DNA of 64,000 nt from Corticimicrobacter populi. Its GTDB lineage: Bacteria > Pseudomonadota > Gammaproteobacteria > Burkholderiales > Burkholderiaceae_B. Under the pieces are notes generated by a model. That model made no database searches. It was given only the letters and a program-made list of their open reading frames with translations, and had not been told where the DNA came from. Positions 9,576-19,152 of this stretch are shown here, piece after piece (within the stretch, counting starts at the first letter, position 1; each line of letters starts with the position of its first letter). The DNA lies in NCBI RefSeq assembly GCF_003123725.1, contig NZ_QETA01000008.1, positions 1-64,000 of the forward strand. Reading direction: 5' to 3'. A program made the translations under genes and the position numbers.

Positions 9576-10841
9576 ATGTCCGTAACATCTTCCGTGCTTC
9601 ATGTCCCGGTCCAGGCAGATACCGATGTAGCCACCCGTGGCAACGTGGCTGCTGCGAGCCAGACCAGCCAGGAACTCGAGGCGGGCTCGGCACCTTTCAA
9701 GGATCTGCTTACGCAACGCAAGCGTGCGATCGACGACACAACCGATACGGACCACTCGGATCCGCTTGCTGCAGACCACACAGCGCTGGGCTTGCTGCAG
9801 GCGTTCATTCAGCAGGACAGCACACAAGGCACCGCCCCTGCTGGCGAGACCGAAGAAGATGTCATGGATGCCGACACACTGTTGCGCATCGGTGACAGAA
9901 CCGAGGGCAACAGCAAAGACTTGGTCTCGCAGGCAAAAGCCACGCCCAGGGATATGCTTGAACTGGCTGCACAGCGGGATCACATCGAGCGGACAGTCCC
10001 GAAGGCAGGCGAGGCAGAACCACAGGATCAAGACGCTGCGATCAATCGGGCATCCGTTGCCGACGCCACAACGCGCGGCACGGACAGCACGGTTTTCACG
10101 TCGGCAGCATCCAGACCTGACCTCGCCGCTGTGCCAGCCAGAACCTCCTCGAGCAGTTCGCAGGCGCAACAGCGCAACGAACGCCTGCAGTCGCAGACAG
10201 GCGCATTCCAGGCAATCGAACCGACCCAGGCAGGCATGCAGCAGGTTGCCCAGAACAACACCTCGACACGCATGCAGGAACCCCTGGCCGCCGTCGACAC
10301 ACAACTGCAGCAGCACAACACTCCCGCCACCGGCTCCATGCAACCCGTCGGGCTGTCGCATGTCGGCACCACGACAGGCACTCACGATCAGATCCAGGCA
10401 ACCGTAGGCTCCCGAGGCTGGGCTCCGGAACTCGGCCAGCACGTCGCGCGGCTCGGCAACCAGGCCATCCGTCTGGGCGTCCAGCACGCCGAATTGCGCC
10501 TTGACCCACCGGATCTCGGCCCGTTGCGTATCACACTGAGTCTCCAGGACGGCATTGCCCAGGCTTCGTTCGTATCCCCTCACATCGCCGTGCGCCAGGC
10601 CGTCGAATCGGCTCTGCCACAATTGCAGCAGGCCTTGAATCAGGCTGGTATCGCCCTGGGCGAGGCAAATGTAGGGGACCACGCAGCACAACAGCGCCAG
10701 GACGAACAATTCGCAGCAGGACAAGGCCAGAGGCATGATGCTTCCGACAACCTGACAGGCAGCGATACAAACGGTTCCGGCCTGGTTTCTGCAACTGAAC
10801 AATCCCGTCGCCCGGACGCATTGATCGACGTATTCGTCTGA
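9576..10841 (+). CDS. fliK: Flagellar hook-length control protein FliK
   Basis: Secreted molecular ruler that measures the hook and switches FlhB export specificity. 421 residues: a long, low-complexity, Gln/Thr/Ala-rich N-terminal two thirds and a conserved C-terminal domain at about 285-385. In that domain LGVQHAELRLDPPDLGPLRI is the FliK signature. A clear AGGGA precedes the ATG. The gene sits between fliJ and fliL, the classic position. A second FliK-like gene occurs at 57653-58864; this one is the better candidate for the canonical ruler. Confidence 0.94.
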   Translation: MSVTSSVLHVPVQADTDVATRGNVAAASQTSQELEAGSAPFKDLLTQRKRAIDDTTDTDHSDPLAADHTALGLLQAFIQQDSTQGTAPAGETEEDVMDADTLLRIGDRTEGNSKDLVSQAKATPRDMLELAAQRDHIERTVPKAGEAEPQDQDAAINRASVADATTRGTDSTVFTSAASRPDLAAVPARTSSSSSQAQQRNERLQSQTGAFQAIEPTQAGMQQVAQNNTSTRMQEPLAAVDTQLQQHNTPATGSMQPVGLSHVGTTTGTHDQIQATVGSRGWAPELGQHVARLGNQAIRLGVQHAELRLDPPDLGPLRITLSLQDGIAQASFVSPHIAVRQAVESALPQLQQALNQAGIALGEANVGDHAAQQRQDEQFAAGQGQRHDASDNLTGSDTNGSGLVSATEQSRRPDALIDVFV

Positions 10842-10981
10842 TGCCATTCATCATGGAGACCCAAACGGTTGAGATGGCTGGTATTTACTGCCTTTTTCAT
10901 CCCCCTCGCCATGCCGGTATCAGGCAGAATCGAGACTTCGAGGAATCTGCGCAATGGCCGCTTTTTCGCAAGTCCTAAACC

Positions 10982-11566
10982 ATGGCGACTCTCAAGCAAA
11001 CGATTATGCCCGCCCGTAGTACTCTTCCCTCACGTTCCAGTGGTCGTCTCGGCAGCTTCATCCAGGCGCTGCTGGCCTTGCTTATTGTCGTCGGCCTGAG
11101 CGTCGGTGCCACATGGTATGTGATGACCCAATTCTATCTGCCGAAACAGGCAGCCGCAGGCACCGAGTCGTCCGCACCCACCGCCACTGCAGCCACACCG
11201 GCTGCGGCACCCGCACCCGTTGCCGCACCCGCACCCGCACCTGTCATCGCGGCCCCCATATTCGTGCCTCTGGAACCGTTCACCGTCACGCTGGCCAACG
11301 ACCAGATGGAACGCATCCTGCACACGGCGATCACGCTGCGCGTTGCCGATCTGGCCTCCGAAGACCGCATCAAGAGCTATATGCCTGAAGTGCGCAGTCG
11401 TATCCTGTTCATTCTGTCGCAACAGCCCCCGGATACCGTACAGCAGGCCAATACCCGCGTCGCGCTGGCAATGGCCATTTCCAAGGCCATCAGCATGCCC
11501 TTCTCGCCGATGACCGAATCGCAGCACATCACAGACGTGCTGTTCACCGACTTCGTTGTGCAGTAA
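10982..11566 (+). CDS. fliL: Flagellar basal-body associated protein FliL
   Basis: Single-pass inner-membrane protein that forms a ring around the stator and supports torque. 194 residues: a membrane segment at about 19-45 (ALLALLIVVGLSVGATWYVM), then an Ala/Pro linker at about 60-85. A periplasmic stomatin-like domain follows (EPFTVTLAN, LRVADL, LSQQPPDTV). The linker is longer and more repetitive than in many FliL proteins. The 140 bases before it show no gene; it heads the fliLMNOPQR part of the operon. The start lacks a strong ribosome binding site; an ATG at codon 9 is an alternative. Confidence 0.94.
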   Translation: MATLKQTIMPARSTLPSRSSGRLGSFIQALLALLIVVGLSVGATWYVMTQFYLPKQAAAGTESSAPTATAATPAAAPAPVAAPAPAPVIAAPIFVPLEPFTVTLANDQMERILHTAITLRVADLASEDRIKSYMPEVRSRILFILSQQPPDTVQQANTRVALAMAISKAISMPFSPMTESQHITDVLFTDFVVQ

Positions 11567-11571
11567 AGATC

Positions 11572-12579
11572 ATGTCTTACGAGGCATTCCTTTCCCAGGA
11601 TGAAGTCGACGCCCTCCTTGCCGGTGAGCTGGGAGAGTCGCAGGCCAGTCAAAGCACCCAGCAGGACACGTCCGGAGTACGCGCTTATGATCTGGGTTCA
11701 CCAGATCGCGTCGTGCGACGGCGCATGCAGACGCTTGAGCTGATCAACGAACGCTTTGCGCGCAACATGCGCACGGTGCTGCTCAATTTCATGCGGCGTA
11801 GCCCGGATATTTCCGTCGGCAATATCCGTATCATGAAATACGCCGAGTTCGAGCGCAACCTGCCGGTGCCCAGCAATCTCAACATGGTCACCATGAAGCC
11901 GCTGCGGGGTACGGCGCTCTTCACCTATGACCCGAACCTGGTGTTTCTGATCATTGACAGCCTGTTCGGTGGCGATGGCCGCTACCATACACGGGTCGAA
12001 GGTCGCGAATTCACCCAGACCGAACAACGCGTCATCCAGCGGCTGCTGGGGCTCACCCTTGAAAGCTACGGCAAGTCCTGGGAAAAGGTGTACCCGATTG
12101 CATTCGAGTACGTCCGCTCCGAGATGCACACGAAGTTTGCCAGCATCACCGGAAATAACGAAATTGTCGTCGTCTCGTCGTTTCGCATCGAATTCGGTGC
12201 CGTAGGTGGCAATCTCAATATCTGCCTGCCCTACTCGATGATCGAGCCGGTACGTGACCTGCTGACTCGGCCGTTGCAGGAAACCTCCCTGGAATCAGTA
12301 GACCAGCGCTGGATGCAGCAACTTTCGCAACAGGTGCGCAGTGCAGATATTGAAGTATCTGCAGAATTCACGCGCATCCAGTCCAGCATCGGCCAATTGA
12401 TGGCCCTCAAGGCTGGTGATGTGCTGCCGATCGAAATGCCCGAAACCATCACGGCCCACGTCGATGGTGTACCTGTGCTCGAGTGCCAGTACGGCGTACA
12501 TGACAACCGCTATGCCTTGCGCGTCCAGAACATTCTGGATACACGCAATGACGAATTCATCAACGATCACCTATCATGA
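11572..12579 (+). CDS. fliM: Flagellar motor switch protein FliM
   Basis: C-ring protein that binds phosphorylated CheY and passes the signal to FliG. 335 residues. The N-terminal CheY-binding peptide appears as FLSQDEVDALLAGELGE. The middle domain contains the GGXG-type loop (FGGDGRYHTR). The C-terminal SpoA-like domain ends near VLECQYGVHDNRYALRV. Five bases after fliL; overlaps fliN by 4 bases. Confidence 0.98.
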   Translation: MSYEAFLSQDEVDALLAGELGESQASQSTQQDTSGVRAYDLGSPDRVVRRRMQTLELINERFARNMRTVLLNFMRRSPDISVGNIRIMKYAEFERNLPVPSNLNMVTMKPLRGTALFTYDPNLVFLIIDSLFGGDGRYHTRVEGREFTQTEQRVIQRLLGLTLESYGKSWEKVYPIAFEYVRSEMHTKFASITGNNEIVVVSSFRIEFGAVGGNLNICLPYSMIEPVRDLLTRPLQETSLESVDQRWMQQLSQQVRSADIEVSAEFTRIQSSIGQLMALKAGDVLPIEMPETITAHVDGVPVLECQYGVHDNRYALRVQNILDTRNDEFINDHLS

Positions 12580-13169
12580 CTGACACCGATCTCTCCCCCG
12601 ACCAACAACCTGCGTCCGACCAGCCGGCATCCTCCGATTTCGCCGGCACCCAGGCTGATGGCCTGGTGCAGGGCAGCGAGTCAGCCGCCGTCGACACGAC
12701 TGCCGCCGCGACCGAAGACCCAGCTGGCGTCAGCATGGATGACTGGGCCGCAGCATTCGCAGAACAGGATACCAGCAGCGAGCCGGCCCCTGCCAGCAGC
12801 ACAGCAGCCGCTCCGGCATCTGCCACTGCTGCAGCGACCACTGCCGCTACGGCGTCGCCCGTTGCCTTCCAGCCGCTGACGCCCAGTGGCCAGACCATCG
12901 GTCACGACATCGACTTCATCAAGGATGTGCCGGTACAACTGACTGTTGAGCTCGGCCGTACCCGGATGACCATCAAGAATCTGCTGCAACTGGGTCAGGG
13001 CTCCGTGGTCGAGCTCAATGGCCTGGCTGGTGAGCCCATGGACGTATTCGTCAACGGCTTCCTGATTGCCCAGGGTGAAGTCGTGGTGGTGGAAGACCGC
13101 TATGGCATCCGCCTGACCGACATCATTACGCCCTCCGAACGTCTCAGCCGCCTCAACAACCGGCGCTGA
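12576..13169 (+). CDS. fliN: Flagellar motor switch protein FliN
   Basis: Bottom layer of the C ring; also docks FliH for export. 197 residues: an Ala/Thr/Ser-rich N-terminal extension of about 105 residues and a conserved C-terminal SpoA domain (DVPVQLTVELGRTRMTIKNL, LNGLAGEPMDVFVNGFLIAQ, RLTDIITPSERL). The domain alone is the length of short FliN proteins; the disordered extension is common in this lineage. Overlaps fliM by 4 bases. Confidence 0.97.
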   Translation: MTDTDLSPDQQPASDQPASSDFAGTQADGLVQGSESAAVDTTAAATEDPAGVSMDDWAAAFAEQDTSSEPAPASSTAAAPASATAAATTAATASPVAFQPLTPSGQTIGHDIDFIKDVPVQLTVELGRTRMTIKNLLQLGQGSVVELNGLAGEPMDVFVNGFLIAQGEVVVVEDRYGIRLTDIITPSERLSRLNNRR

Positions 13170-13184
13170 TCGCACCCTGTCATC

Positions 13185-13532
13185 ATGACCGAGGCCGCGC
13201 TGATCCGTGTCATCGCAGTACTGATACTGATCATCTGCATGATCCTGGCTGCGGCTTGGCTCGTGCGCCGTCTCGGTCTGGCCGGCACATCGCGTCAGGC
13301 CAGCAGTCTGCGCCTGCTGGGTAGTCTCGGACTAGGTCCCCGTCACCGAATCGCCATCATCGAAGCGGATGGCACCCGCCTGGTGGTCGGCCTGCACCCC
13401 AACGGCATCAACCTGCTGCATACCTTCCCGCCATCCGAATCCATCACGTCCGAAGAAGCGCCCGCCAGCAGCACCGATGGCACATTCAAGGACGCGCTTG
13501 AGCGCGCACAGCCCCCGTCGACTCCGCAATGA
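13185..13532 (+). CDS. fliO: Flagellar biosynthetic protein FliO
   Basis: Small membrane protein that helps assemble the FliP ring of the export gate. 115 residues with one N-terminal membrane segment at about 5-27 ([20 protein letters not shown]). A cytoplasmic domain follows with [25 protein letters not shown], typical of FliO. It is short, as expected for this poorly conserved family. Overlaps fliP by 4 bases. Confidence 0.9.
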   Translation: MTEAALIRVIAVLILIICMILAAAWLVRRLGLAGTSRQASSLRLLGSLGLGPRHRIAIIEADGTRLVVGLHPNGINLLHTFPPSESITSEEAPASSTDGTFKDALERAQPPSTPQ

Positions 13533-14293
13533 CTCCGATTTCATTCCAGCGCCATGGCATCATGGCCCTTGTACTGGGGCTGATCCTGTGGTGTGCACCC
13601 TGGGCCGTTCAGGCACAGGCATTGCCTGCCATCACCAGCCAGCCTGGTGCCGATGGCGGGCAGATCTATTCGCTCAGCATTCAGACCATGCTGCTGCTGA
13701 CCATGCTCGGTTTCATACCGGCCATGCTGCTGATGATGACCTGCTTCACCCGCATCATCATCGTGCTGAGTCTGCTGCGCAACGCTATCGGTACAGCTAC
13801 TTCTCCACCCAATCACATCCTGATCGGCCTGGCACTGTTCCTGACTTTTTTCACCATGTCGCCGATCTTTGACCAGATCTACGACACGGCCTACAAGCCG
13901 CTCACCGAGGGCAGTATTTCGTTCGAAGCGGCCGTCGAGGAGGCCGGCAAGCCGTTGCGCACATTCATGCTGCACCAGACCCGCGAAAACGACCTCATGA
14001 TGTTCGCCAACATGGCCAACCTGCCTGAAGTCGAAACACCGGAACAGGTACCGTTTCGCGTGCTGGTGCCCGCATTCATCACCAGTGAACTCAAAACTGC
14101 GTTCCAGATTGGCTTTACCATTTTCATTCCATTCCTCGTCATTGATCTGGTCGTTGCCAGTGTCATGATGTCGCTCGGGATGATGATGGTACCGCCTGTC
14201 ACCATTTCGCTGCCGTTCAAGCTGATGCTGTTCGTCCTCGCCGATGGCTGGAACCTGTTACTGGGTTCATTGGCGCGTAGTTTCTATATATAG
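13529..14293 (+). CDS. fliP: Flagellar biosynthetic protein FliP
   Basis: Core of the export gate; five copies form the channel with FliQ and FliR. 254 residues. The cleavable signal peptide is about 1-29 and ends AVQAQA. Membrane segments follow ([20 protein letters not shown] and others), with the conserved TSFTRI-like [19 protein letters not shown] segment. Near the C-terminus lies [20 protein letters not shown]. All key family blocks are present. Confidence 0.98.
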   Translation: MTPISFQRHGIMALVLGLILWCAPWAVQAQALPAITSQPGADGGQIYSLSIQTMLLLTMLGFIPAMLLMMTCFTRIIIVLSLLRNAIGTATSPPNHILIGLALFLTFFTMSPIFDQIYDTAYKPLTEGSISFEAAVEEAGKPLRTFMLHQTRENDLMMFANMANLPEVETPEQVPFRVLVPAFITSELKTAFQIGFTIFIPFLVIDLVVASVMMSLGMMMVPPVTISLPFKLMLFVLADGWNLLLGSLARSFYI

Positions 14294-14308
14294 ACACGGA
14301 GGACTCGC

Positions 14309-14578
14309 ATGACGCCTGAATCCGTAATGACGTTGATCTACGCGACGCTCAAACTGACCCTCAGCATCGCCGGACCGCTCCTGCTCGTGACCCTGATCGT
14401 CGGCCTGCTGATCAGCATTTTCCAGGCAGCTACCCAGATCAATGAAATGACACTTTCGTTCATTCCCAAGCTATTGGCCATGTGTGCGGCCCTGGTCCTG
14501 CTGGGACCATGGATCCTGAATACCCTGGTCGATTTCATGCGCCAGTTGATCAGCAACATTCCAACGCTGGCGATGTAG
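14309..14578 (+). CDS. fliQ: Flagellar biosynthetic protein FliQ
   Basis: Small export-gate subunit with two membrane helices that wraps around FliP/FliR. 89 residues, the normal size. Family blocks PESVMTLIYATLKL, FQAATQINEMTLSFIPKL and VLLGPWILNTLVDF are visible. GGAGG sits about 8 bases before the ATG. Confidence 0.97.
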   Translation: MTPESVMTLIYATLKLTLSIAGPLLLVTLIVGLLISIFQAATQINEMTLSFIPKLLAMCAALVLLGPWILNTLVDFMRQLISNIPTLAM

Positions 14579-14600
14579 GCGCATACGGGAGACGGACACC

Positions 14601-15395
14601 GTGTTCTCGTTCACGATCGATCAACTCTATGGTTGGATGGCGGCCTTCCTCTGGCCTTTTTTTCGTCTCCTGGGACTGTTCGCAAGCGCACCACTATTTG
14701 GTGAATCAACGATCCCGAAGCGGGTCAAGATCGCCTTGGCTGCCGCGCTGACTGTTGCCGTTGCGCCCGCCCTAGGTCCCATGCCCGATATCCCCCCAGC
14801 ATCCTATGCCGGCCTGGGTATCGCCGTACAACAAACGCTGATCGGCATCATGCTGGGGCTGACCATGCGCGTGGTCTTCGCTGCGGTACAGACGGCCGGT
14901 GAGTATATCGGCCTGCAGATGGGCTTGTCCTTTGCCTCGTTCTTCGATCCGTCCACGGGTGGCAACACTGCCGTTCTCTCGCGCATGCTCAATCTGATCG
15001 CCATGCTGCTGTTCCTTGCCCTGGACGGACACCTGCTGATGCTGCAAGGCCTGCTGCACTCTTTCGAAACATTACCCATCAGCGATGCCCCCCTCCATGT
15101 CGCTGGCTGGGGCCTGCTCAACCAATGGGGCGGTCAGGTGATCATTTCAGGCCTGCTGATGGCATTGCCTTTGATGACGGCACTCATGACTATCAATCTG
15201 TGCATGGCTATCCTGAACCGCACCGCGCCACAAATGTCTGTTTTCGCAGTCGGCTTCCCGATCTCCCTGATTGCCGGCATGATCATGCTGACTGTCATGA
15301 TTCCGCAGACCAGCGGCTTCCTGGAACGCCTGATCGCCGCAGGGCTCGAAACCATGGAAGGGGTCGCTGCCGGCTTTGCCGTGCAGGGCCCCTAG
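14601..15395 (+). CDS. fliR: Flagellar biosynthetic protein FliR
   Basis: Single-copy subunit that completes the FliP-FliQ-FliR export gate. 264 residues, strongly hydrophobic, with six or so membrane segments. The segment ESTIPKRVKIALAAALTVAV and the C-terminal GFPISLIAGMIMLTVMIP are typical. It starts with GTG, supported by GGGAGACGG upstream. Last gene of the fliF-fliR operon. Its end converges with the Aer-like receptor gene; a 5-bp GC stem (15395-15409) at the stop is too weak to call a terminator. Confidence 0.97.
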   Translation: MFSFTIDQLYGWMAAFLWPFFRLLGLFASAPLFGESTIPKRVKIALAAALTVAVAPALGPMPDIPPASYAGLGIAVQQTLIGIMLGLTMRVVFAAVQTAGEYIGLQMGLSFASFFDPSTGGNTAVLSRMLNLIAMLLFLALDGHLLMLQGLLHSFETLPISDAPLHVAGWGLLNQWGGQVIISGLLMALPLMTALMTINLCMAILNRTAPQMSVFAVGFPISLIAGMIMLTVMIPQTSGFLERLIAAGLETMEGVAAGFAVQGP

Positions 15396-15452
15396 GGCGT
15401 ATCGCGCCCAAACACAGGAAACACCCGTTGCGAATGGGCCTGCAACACTTTC

Positions 15453-17048
15453 TCAAGGTGTCTGGAACACGGCCTGTGCAATGCTGAGCCGCTGGATATG
15501 CTGGTCCAGCAGTTCACTGGCCCGCCTCAGTTCACCTACCAGTTCTCTGTTTTGCTGCGTCCCCTGCTCGATTTCCTGCATCGCAGTATTCACGGCTGAA
15601 ATGCCCGCATGCTGAGCCGTGGAAGCATCCGAAATCGAGGCCACAGCCGCATCGACACGCGCAACTGATTCCAGGACTTGCTGCATCATGCCCTGCGCCT
15701 GTCGTACCTGCTGAACACCTGCATCCATCCTGCCCACCGAGTGTTCTATCAGCGTTTTGATATCCGCCGCCGCATGCGCGCTTTTCTGCGCCAAGGTTCG
15801 GACCTCTGCTGCCACGATACTGAAACCTCGACCGCTTTCTCCCGCCCTGGCCGCCTCCACGGCCGCATTGAGCGCCAGGATATTGGTCTGAAAGGCAATC
15901 CCGTCGATCATCCCGACGATAGCCGCCATACGATCCGACTCGGCAGCTATCCCACTGATCGTTTCCTCGACATCCGTCACGGTACGGCCTGCCTGCTGCG
16001 CAAGAGCCCTGCTCTCACTGGTACGACGCCCTACTGTCTCGACATGCACCGCATTGTCCTGGACCGCACCATCCAGAGCTTTGATACGCGCTTCGGTCTG
16101 TTCCAGCATGACATCATGCAATTGTGTCCGCTGCAACAGCTCGTACCCACCCGCCCCGATGACCTCCCCCGCCTTTTGTGTACCGCCCAGTGTCCGGCCC
16201 ATGTCACGTGCAACACTGATCATGCTGCAACGCGTGACCTCAAGGGCAAAACGCAGACGTCCCAACTCATCATCATCATCGAAATCCAATCGACTTGTAA
16301 GATTGCCCGCAGCAAGCTGATAGGCACTTTGCATGGACTGCTGCAGAGACCGGCGCAGCCTCCAGAATGCCATACCGGCATACCCCGCCAACGCAAGCAC
16401 GCCCGAGATGGTCAGCCCGGCAATCCAGTCAGGTTCAAGCCCAGCCAGCCAATTCGGGTTCATGCGTGCAGCATGCAATGTCCAGCCCGCGCTCCCCACA
16501 GCCGCAATCCCGAGCACACATGCCTGCAACATGCGCTGCAAAGCCGTACGAGGTGCCAGGCTACGCACCAGTGCCCTCAATATCCGGCGCCATCCAACCG
16601 GCACGACGCGCCCCTGTGCCACAGTCGCTCCTGCCTGCCGGCCCTGGCTCCATTGCGCGTAATACCAGGCAGCAGCATCGATCTGTTCTTGGGTCGGTCG
16701 AGTACGCACCGACGAGTAGCCCACGACTTCATGACCCCGAAATATCGGTGAGGCATTGGCCAGCACCCAATAGAAATCTCCGTTTCTGCGACGATTCTTG
16801 ACGACGCCCAACCAAGTCTGGCCGGCCTTGAGCGTCTTCCAGAGGTCAGCGAAGGCACCAGGAGGCATGTCCGGATGCCGGACCAGATTGTGCGGTGCCC
16901 CCAGCAGCTCCTCCAGCGCATAGCCACTTGCTCTTACGAATGCATGGTTGGCATACACAATTCGTCCGGCCAAGTCCGTACGCGAAATCAGGTAATCCGT
17001 CTCCTCCAGCCTGAACTCATGGTCAGTGACGGGCAGGTTTATTCTCAT
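15453..17048 (-). CDS. aer: PAS-domain methyl-accepting chemotaxis protein, Aer-like
   Basis: Probable energy- or oxygen-taxis receptor. 531 residues: N-terminal PAS domain at about 12-115 ([45 protein letters not shown]), as in Aer, where it binds FAD. Two hydrophobic segments at about 170-215 have almost no periplasmic loop between them. The cytoplasmic signalling hairpin has the tip [20 protein letters not shown]. There is no periplasmic ligand domain and no C-terminal tether peptide. FAD binding is inferred from the family. The gene is convergent with fliR. Confidence 0.85.
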   Translation of the reverse strand: MRINLPVTDHEFRLEETDYLISRTDLAGRIVYANHAFVRASGYALEELLGAPHNLVRHPDMPPGAFADLWKTLKAGQTWLGVVKNRRRNGDFYWVLANASPIFRGHEVVGYSSVRTRPTQEQIDAAAWYYAQWSQGRQAGATVAQGRVVPVGWRRILRALVRSLAPRTALQRMLQACVLGIAAVGSAGWTLHAARMNPNWLAGLEPDWIAGLTISGVLALAGYAGMAFWRLRRSLQQSMQSAYQLAAGNLTSRLDFDDDDELGRLRFALEVTRCSMISVARDMGRTLGGTQKAGEVIGAGGYELLQRTQLHDVMLEQTEARIKALDGAVQDNAVHVETVGRRTSESRALAQQAGRTVTDVEETISGIAAESDRMAAIVGMIDGIAFQTNILALNAAVEAARAGESGRGFSIVAAEVRTLAQKSAHAAADIKTLIEHSVGRMDAGVQQVRQAQGMMQQVLESVARVDAAVASISDASTAQHAGISAVNTAMQEIEQGTQQNRELVGELRRASELLDQHIQRLSIAQAVFQTP

Positions 17049-17102
17049 TTATTCCAATCCACTGCATGTTCGGAAAGCGCTCGCCGCTTTGCACACAAAC
17101 AA

Positions 17103-17132
17103 AAGCAGTCTTGACCTTTGTCAAGACTGCTT
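17103..17132 (-). terminator. Rho-independent terminator of the second receptor gene
   Basis: Perfect 13-bp inverted repeat AAGCAGTCTTGAC/GTCAAGACTGCTT with a 4-nt loop. On the minus strand it is followed by TTTTGTTTG. It lies about 100 bases beyond the stop of the receptor gene at 17229-18824 and just upstream of the Aer-like gene, so it separates the two units. Confidence 0.8.
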
Positions 17133-17228
17133 GTCTATGGTGTAACGCGATCGCCTCTTTTAAATTTCCGAACAAGGCGATTGTTTCTGACTATTTCATC
17201 CGATCAGATCCCCAGATCAATGCTTGAT

Positions 17229-18824
17229 TCAAGTAAGCGCCCTTACCGCCGGCATCTCGATCACCTCGCGTGAGCTGACCTTGAAGACGGATACGGCCTG
17301 TCTCAACTGCTGCGCCTGTGACTCCAGCGAACTGGCCGCTGCTGCCGCTTCTTCCACCAGTGCGGCGTTCTGCTGTGTGACCTCATCCATCTGTGCTACT
17401 GCGCGGTTCACCTGCTCGATACCGCTCGACTGCTCCTGTGATGCAGCCGAGATCTCGCCCATAATGTCCGTCACCCGCTGCACGGAATCAACTATTTCCT
17501 TCATCGTTTCGCCAGCCAGTTCGACCTGCCGCGAACCGGCCTGCACCTTGTTCACCGAGTCCTCAATCAGCGTCTTGATCTCGCGAGCCGCCTGCGCACT
17601 GCGCTGCGCCAGCGTACGCACCTCCCCGGCCACCACCGCAAAGCCCTTGCCCTGCTCACCTGCTCGCGCCGCCTCCACCGCAGCATTCAATGCCAGAATA
17701 TTCGTCTGGAATGCAATGCCATCAATGACATTCACGATCTCTGCGATCTTGTGTGAACTCCCAGAGATGGCATGCATGGTCGTGACCACTTCAGACACCA
17801 CCACTCCGCCACGCTGTGCCACGCCCATACTGGTACCTGCCAGTTGATCGGCCTGGCGGGCATTGTCGGCGTTCTGTTTTACCGTACTGGCAAGCTGCTC
17901 CATACTGGCTGCAGTTTCCTCAAGCGAGGCAGCCTGCTCCTCGGTACGACTACTCAGATCGGTATTGCCCTGGGCGATCTCGGTAGAGCCCGTATTGATC
18001 TCATCCACCCCCTGGCGTACTTGCATGACAACCTGCGACAAGCTTTCCTGCATGCGCCTGATTGCAGTAAACAACTTGCCGATTTCATTGTGTGAGCCCA
18101 CCTCGACCCGATGGGTCAAGTCACCGGCAGCCACCAGCCCCAATTCCTGCCCCGCCTGCTCCAGCGGCCTCAGCACGATCCGTGCGATATAAAGCCATCC
18201 GGCCAGCACCAGGGCCCCAGCCAGCAGCAGCAACACAATGGCGCCGACATCGGCAAACGTTTTCTGCTGTGCAGCTTCCGTCATCATCGAACCATAAATC
18301 CGATGCGTCAGCTCATAATAATCCGTGAAGAGCTTTTCCATTTTATCGACCAGAATATTGCGCTCGGCCAGCATGGCCGGTGAACCATATTCACTGTCGC
18401 TGCCACTCATGAATCCCTGGGCAGCCTGCCGCAACATGGGAATATATGCACCCAATGCCTGGCTTATATCATTGGAAAGGCGCTGCCCATCACCCAGCTT
18501 GGGTTCGGCATGGAATTGGCGGAAAGTGTTTTCGACCTGATCCAACACAGCATCAGCCAGTTTGGCATTGGCACGCGATTTTTCGGCCTCTCCACGCAGA
18601 TAGTCACGATGTGCCAACGCCATGCGGAGGCGATTCTCGAGCAATCCTTCGCGAACCGCATGCAGGGGATCCGCCCGTTTGACAGCCATACTGTAGAGAG
18701 ACTCGAAACCTGTATTGGCCTGCCCTGCACCCCGCCAGGCAAACCCGATTGCCAACAGAATAGCGGCAAAGAACAAGCCCAGTACCAGCATCATGCCAGT
18801 ACGCACCATCATATTTTTTAACAT
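17229..18824 (-). CDS. Methyl-accepting chemotaxis protein (receptor 2)
   Basis: Transmembrane chemoreceptor. 531 residues: membrane segment 1 at 11-30; a periplasmic four-helix sensor of about 160 residues (FESLYSMAVKRADPLHAVRE, LAHRDYLRGEAEKSR). Membrane segment 2 is at about 193-213, HAMP at about 214-267, then the signalling hairpin with [20 protein letters not shown] at the tip. It ends SSREVIEMPAVRALT without a WETF-type tether. The sensor domain resembles that of the receptor at 22689-24560. AAGGA precedes the ATG. The ligand is unknown. Confidence 0.95.
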   Translation of the reverse strand: MLKNMMVRTGMMLVLGLFFAAILLAIGFAWRGAGQANTGFESLYSMAVKRADPLHAVREGLLENRLRMALAHRDYLRGEAEKSRANAKLADAVLDQVENTFRQFHAEPKLGDGQRLSNDISQALGAYIPMLRQAAQGFMSGSDSEYGSPAMLAERNILVDKMEKLFTDYYELTHRIYGSMMTEAAQQKTFADVGAIVLLLLAGALVLAGWLYIARIVLRPLEQAGQELGLVAAGDLTHRVEVGSHNEIGKLFTAIRRMQESLSQVVMQVRQGVDEINTGSTEIAQGNTDLSSRTEEQAASLEETAASMEQLASTVKQNADNARQADQLAGTSMGVAQRGGVVVSEVVTTMHAISGSSHKIAEIVNVIDGIAFQTNILALNAAVEAARAGEQGKGFAVVAGEVRTLAQRSAQAAREIKTLIEDSVNKVQAGSRQVELAGETMKEIVDSVQRVTDIMGEISAASQEQSSGIEQVNRAVAQMDEVTQQNAALVEEAAAAASSLESQAQQLRQAVSVFKVSSREVIEMPAVRALT

Positions 18825-19152
18825 CGTTCATTCCTTGACACACCAAGATGAAACCAAGGCCAAATTCGCATATATGTGCGAGAAACCGGCCTCGCCCTGC
18901 ATCTACGCAGCACGGCTGAACAATATTAATATCCTGATAATGCGTTCAATTATTCAATAAAAACCATATTGCCCACATTGTTTATATTATCGGGCAACAC
19001 ATGTGGAATACCCGACATATAAAAACTTAAATACAAATTTTTAATTCACAATGTTGCACATCAATACGTTCAAGACCAAATGAATATCAAACCAGTCATT
19101 ATCAATGAGAATGGGCCAGCCTTTTACAAGGTGGCCCATTATTCAGACAGAG
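18825..19152 (-). other. AT-rich spacer between receptors 2 and 3
   Basis: 328 bases with no gene. It is clearly more AT-rich than its neighbours, with runs such as AATATTAATATC and TTCAATTATTCAATAAAAACC. It should hold the promoter of receptor 2 on the minus strand, but no sigma-28 or sigma-70 site could be fixed with confidence. Its right end carries the hairpin at 19110-19140. Confidence 0.6.
19110..19140 (-). terminator. Hairpin after receptor 3
   Basis: AATGGGCCA (19110-19118) pairs with TGGCCCATT (19132-19140), and the interior CCTT/AAGG extends the stem with one bulged base. It lies 13 bases beyond the stop of the receptor gene at 19153. There is no good T-run on the minus strand, so termination efficiency is uncertain. 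Confidence 0.55.

Noticed and set aside
9564-10847. Long minus-strand open frame opposite fliK
   Set aside because: The plus frame carries the FliK domain, the ribosome binding site and operon order; the minus frame has Cys-rich nonsense-like sequence.
18981-18998. TTATCGGG in the receptor 2-3 spacer as a sigma-28 -10 box on the minus strand
   Set aside because: No TAAA at 15 bases on the required side.
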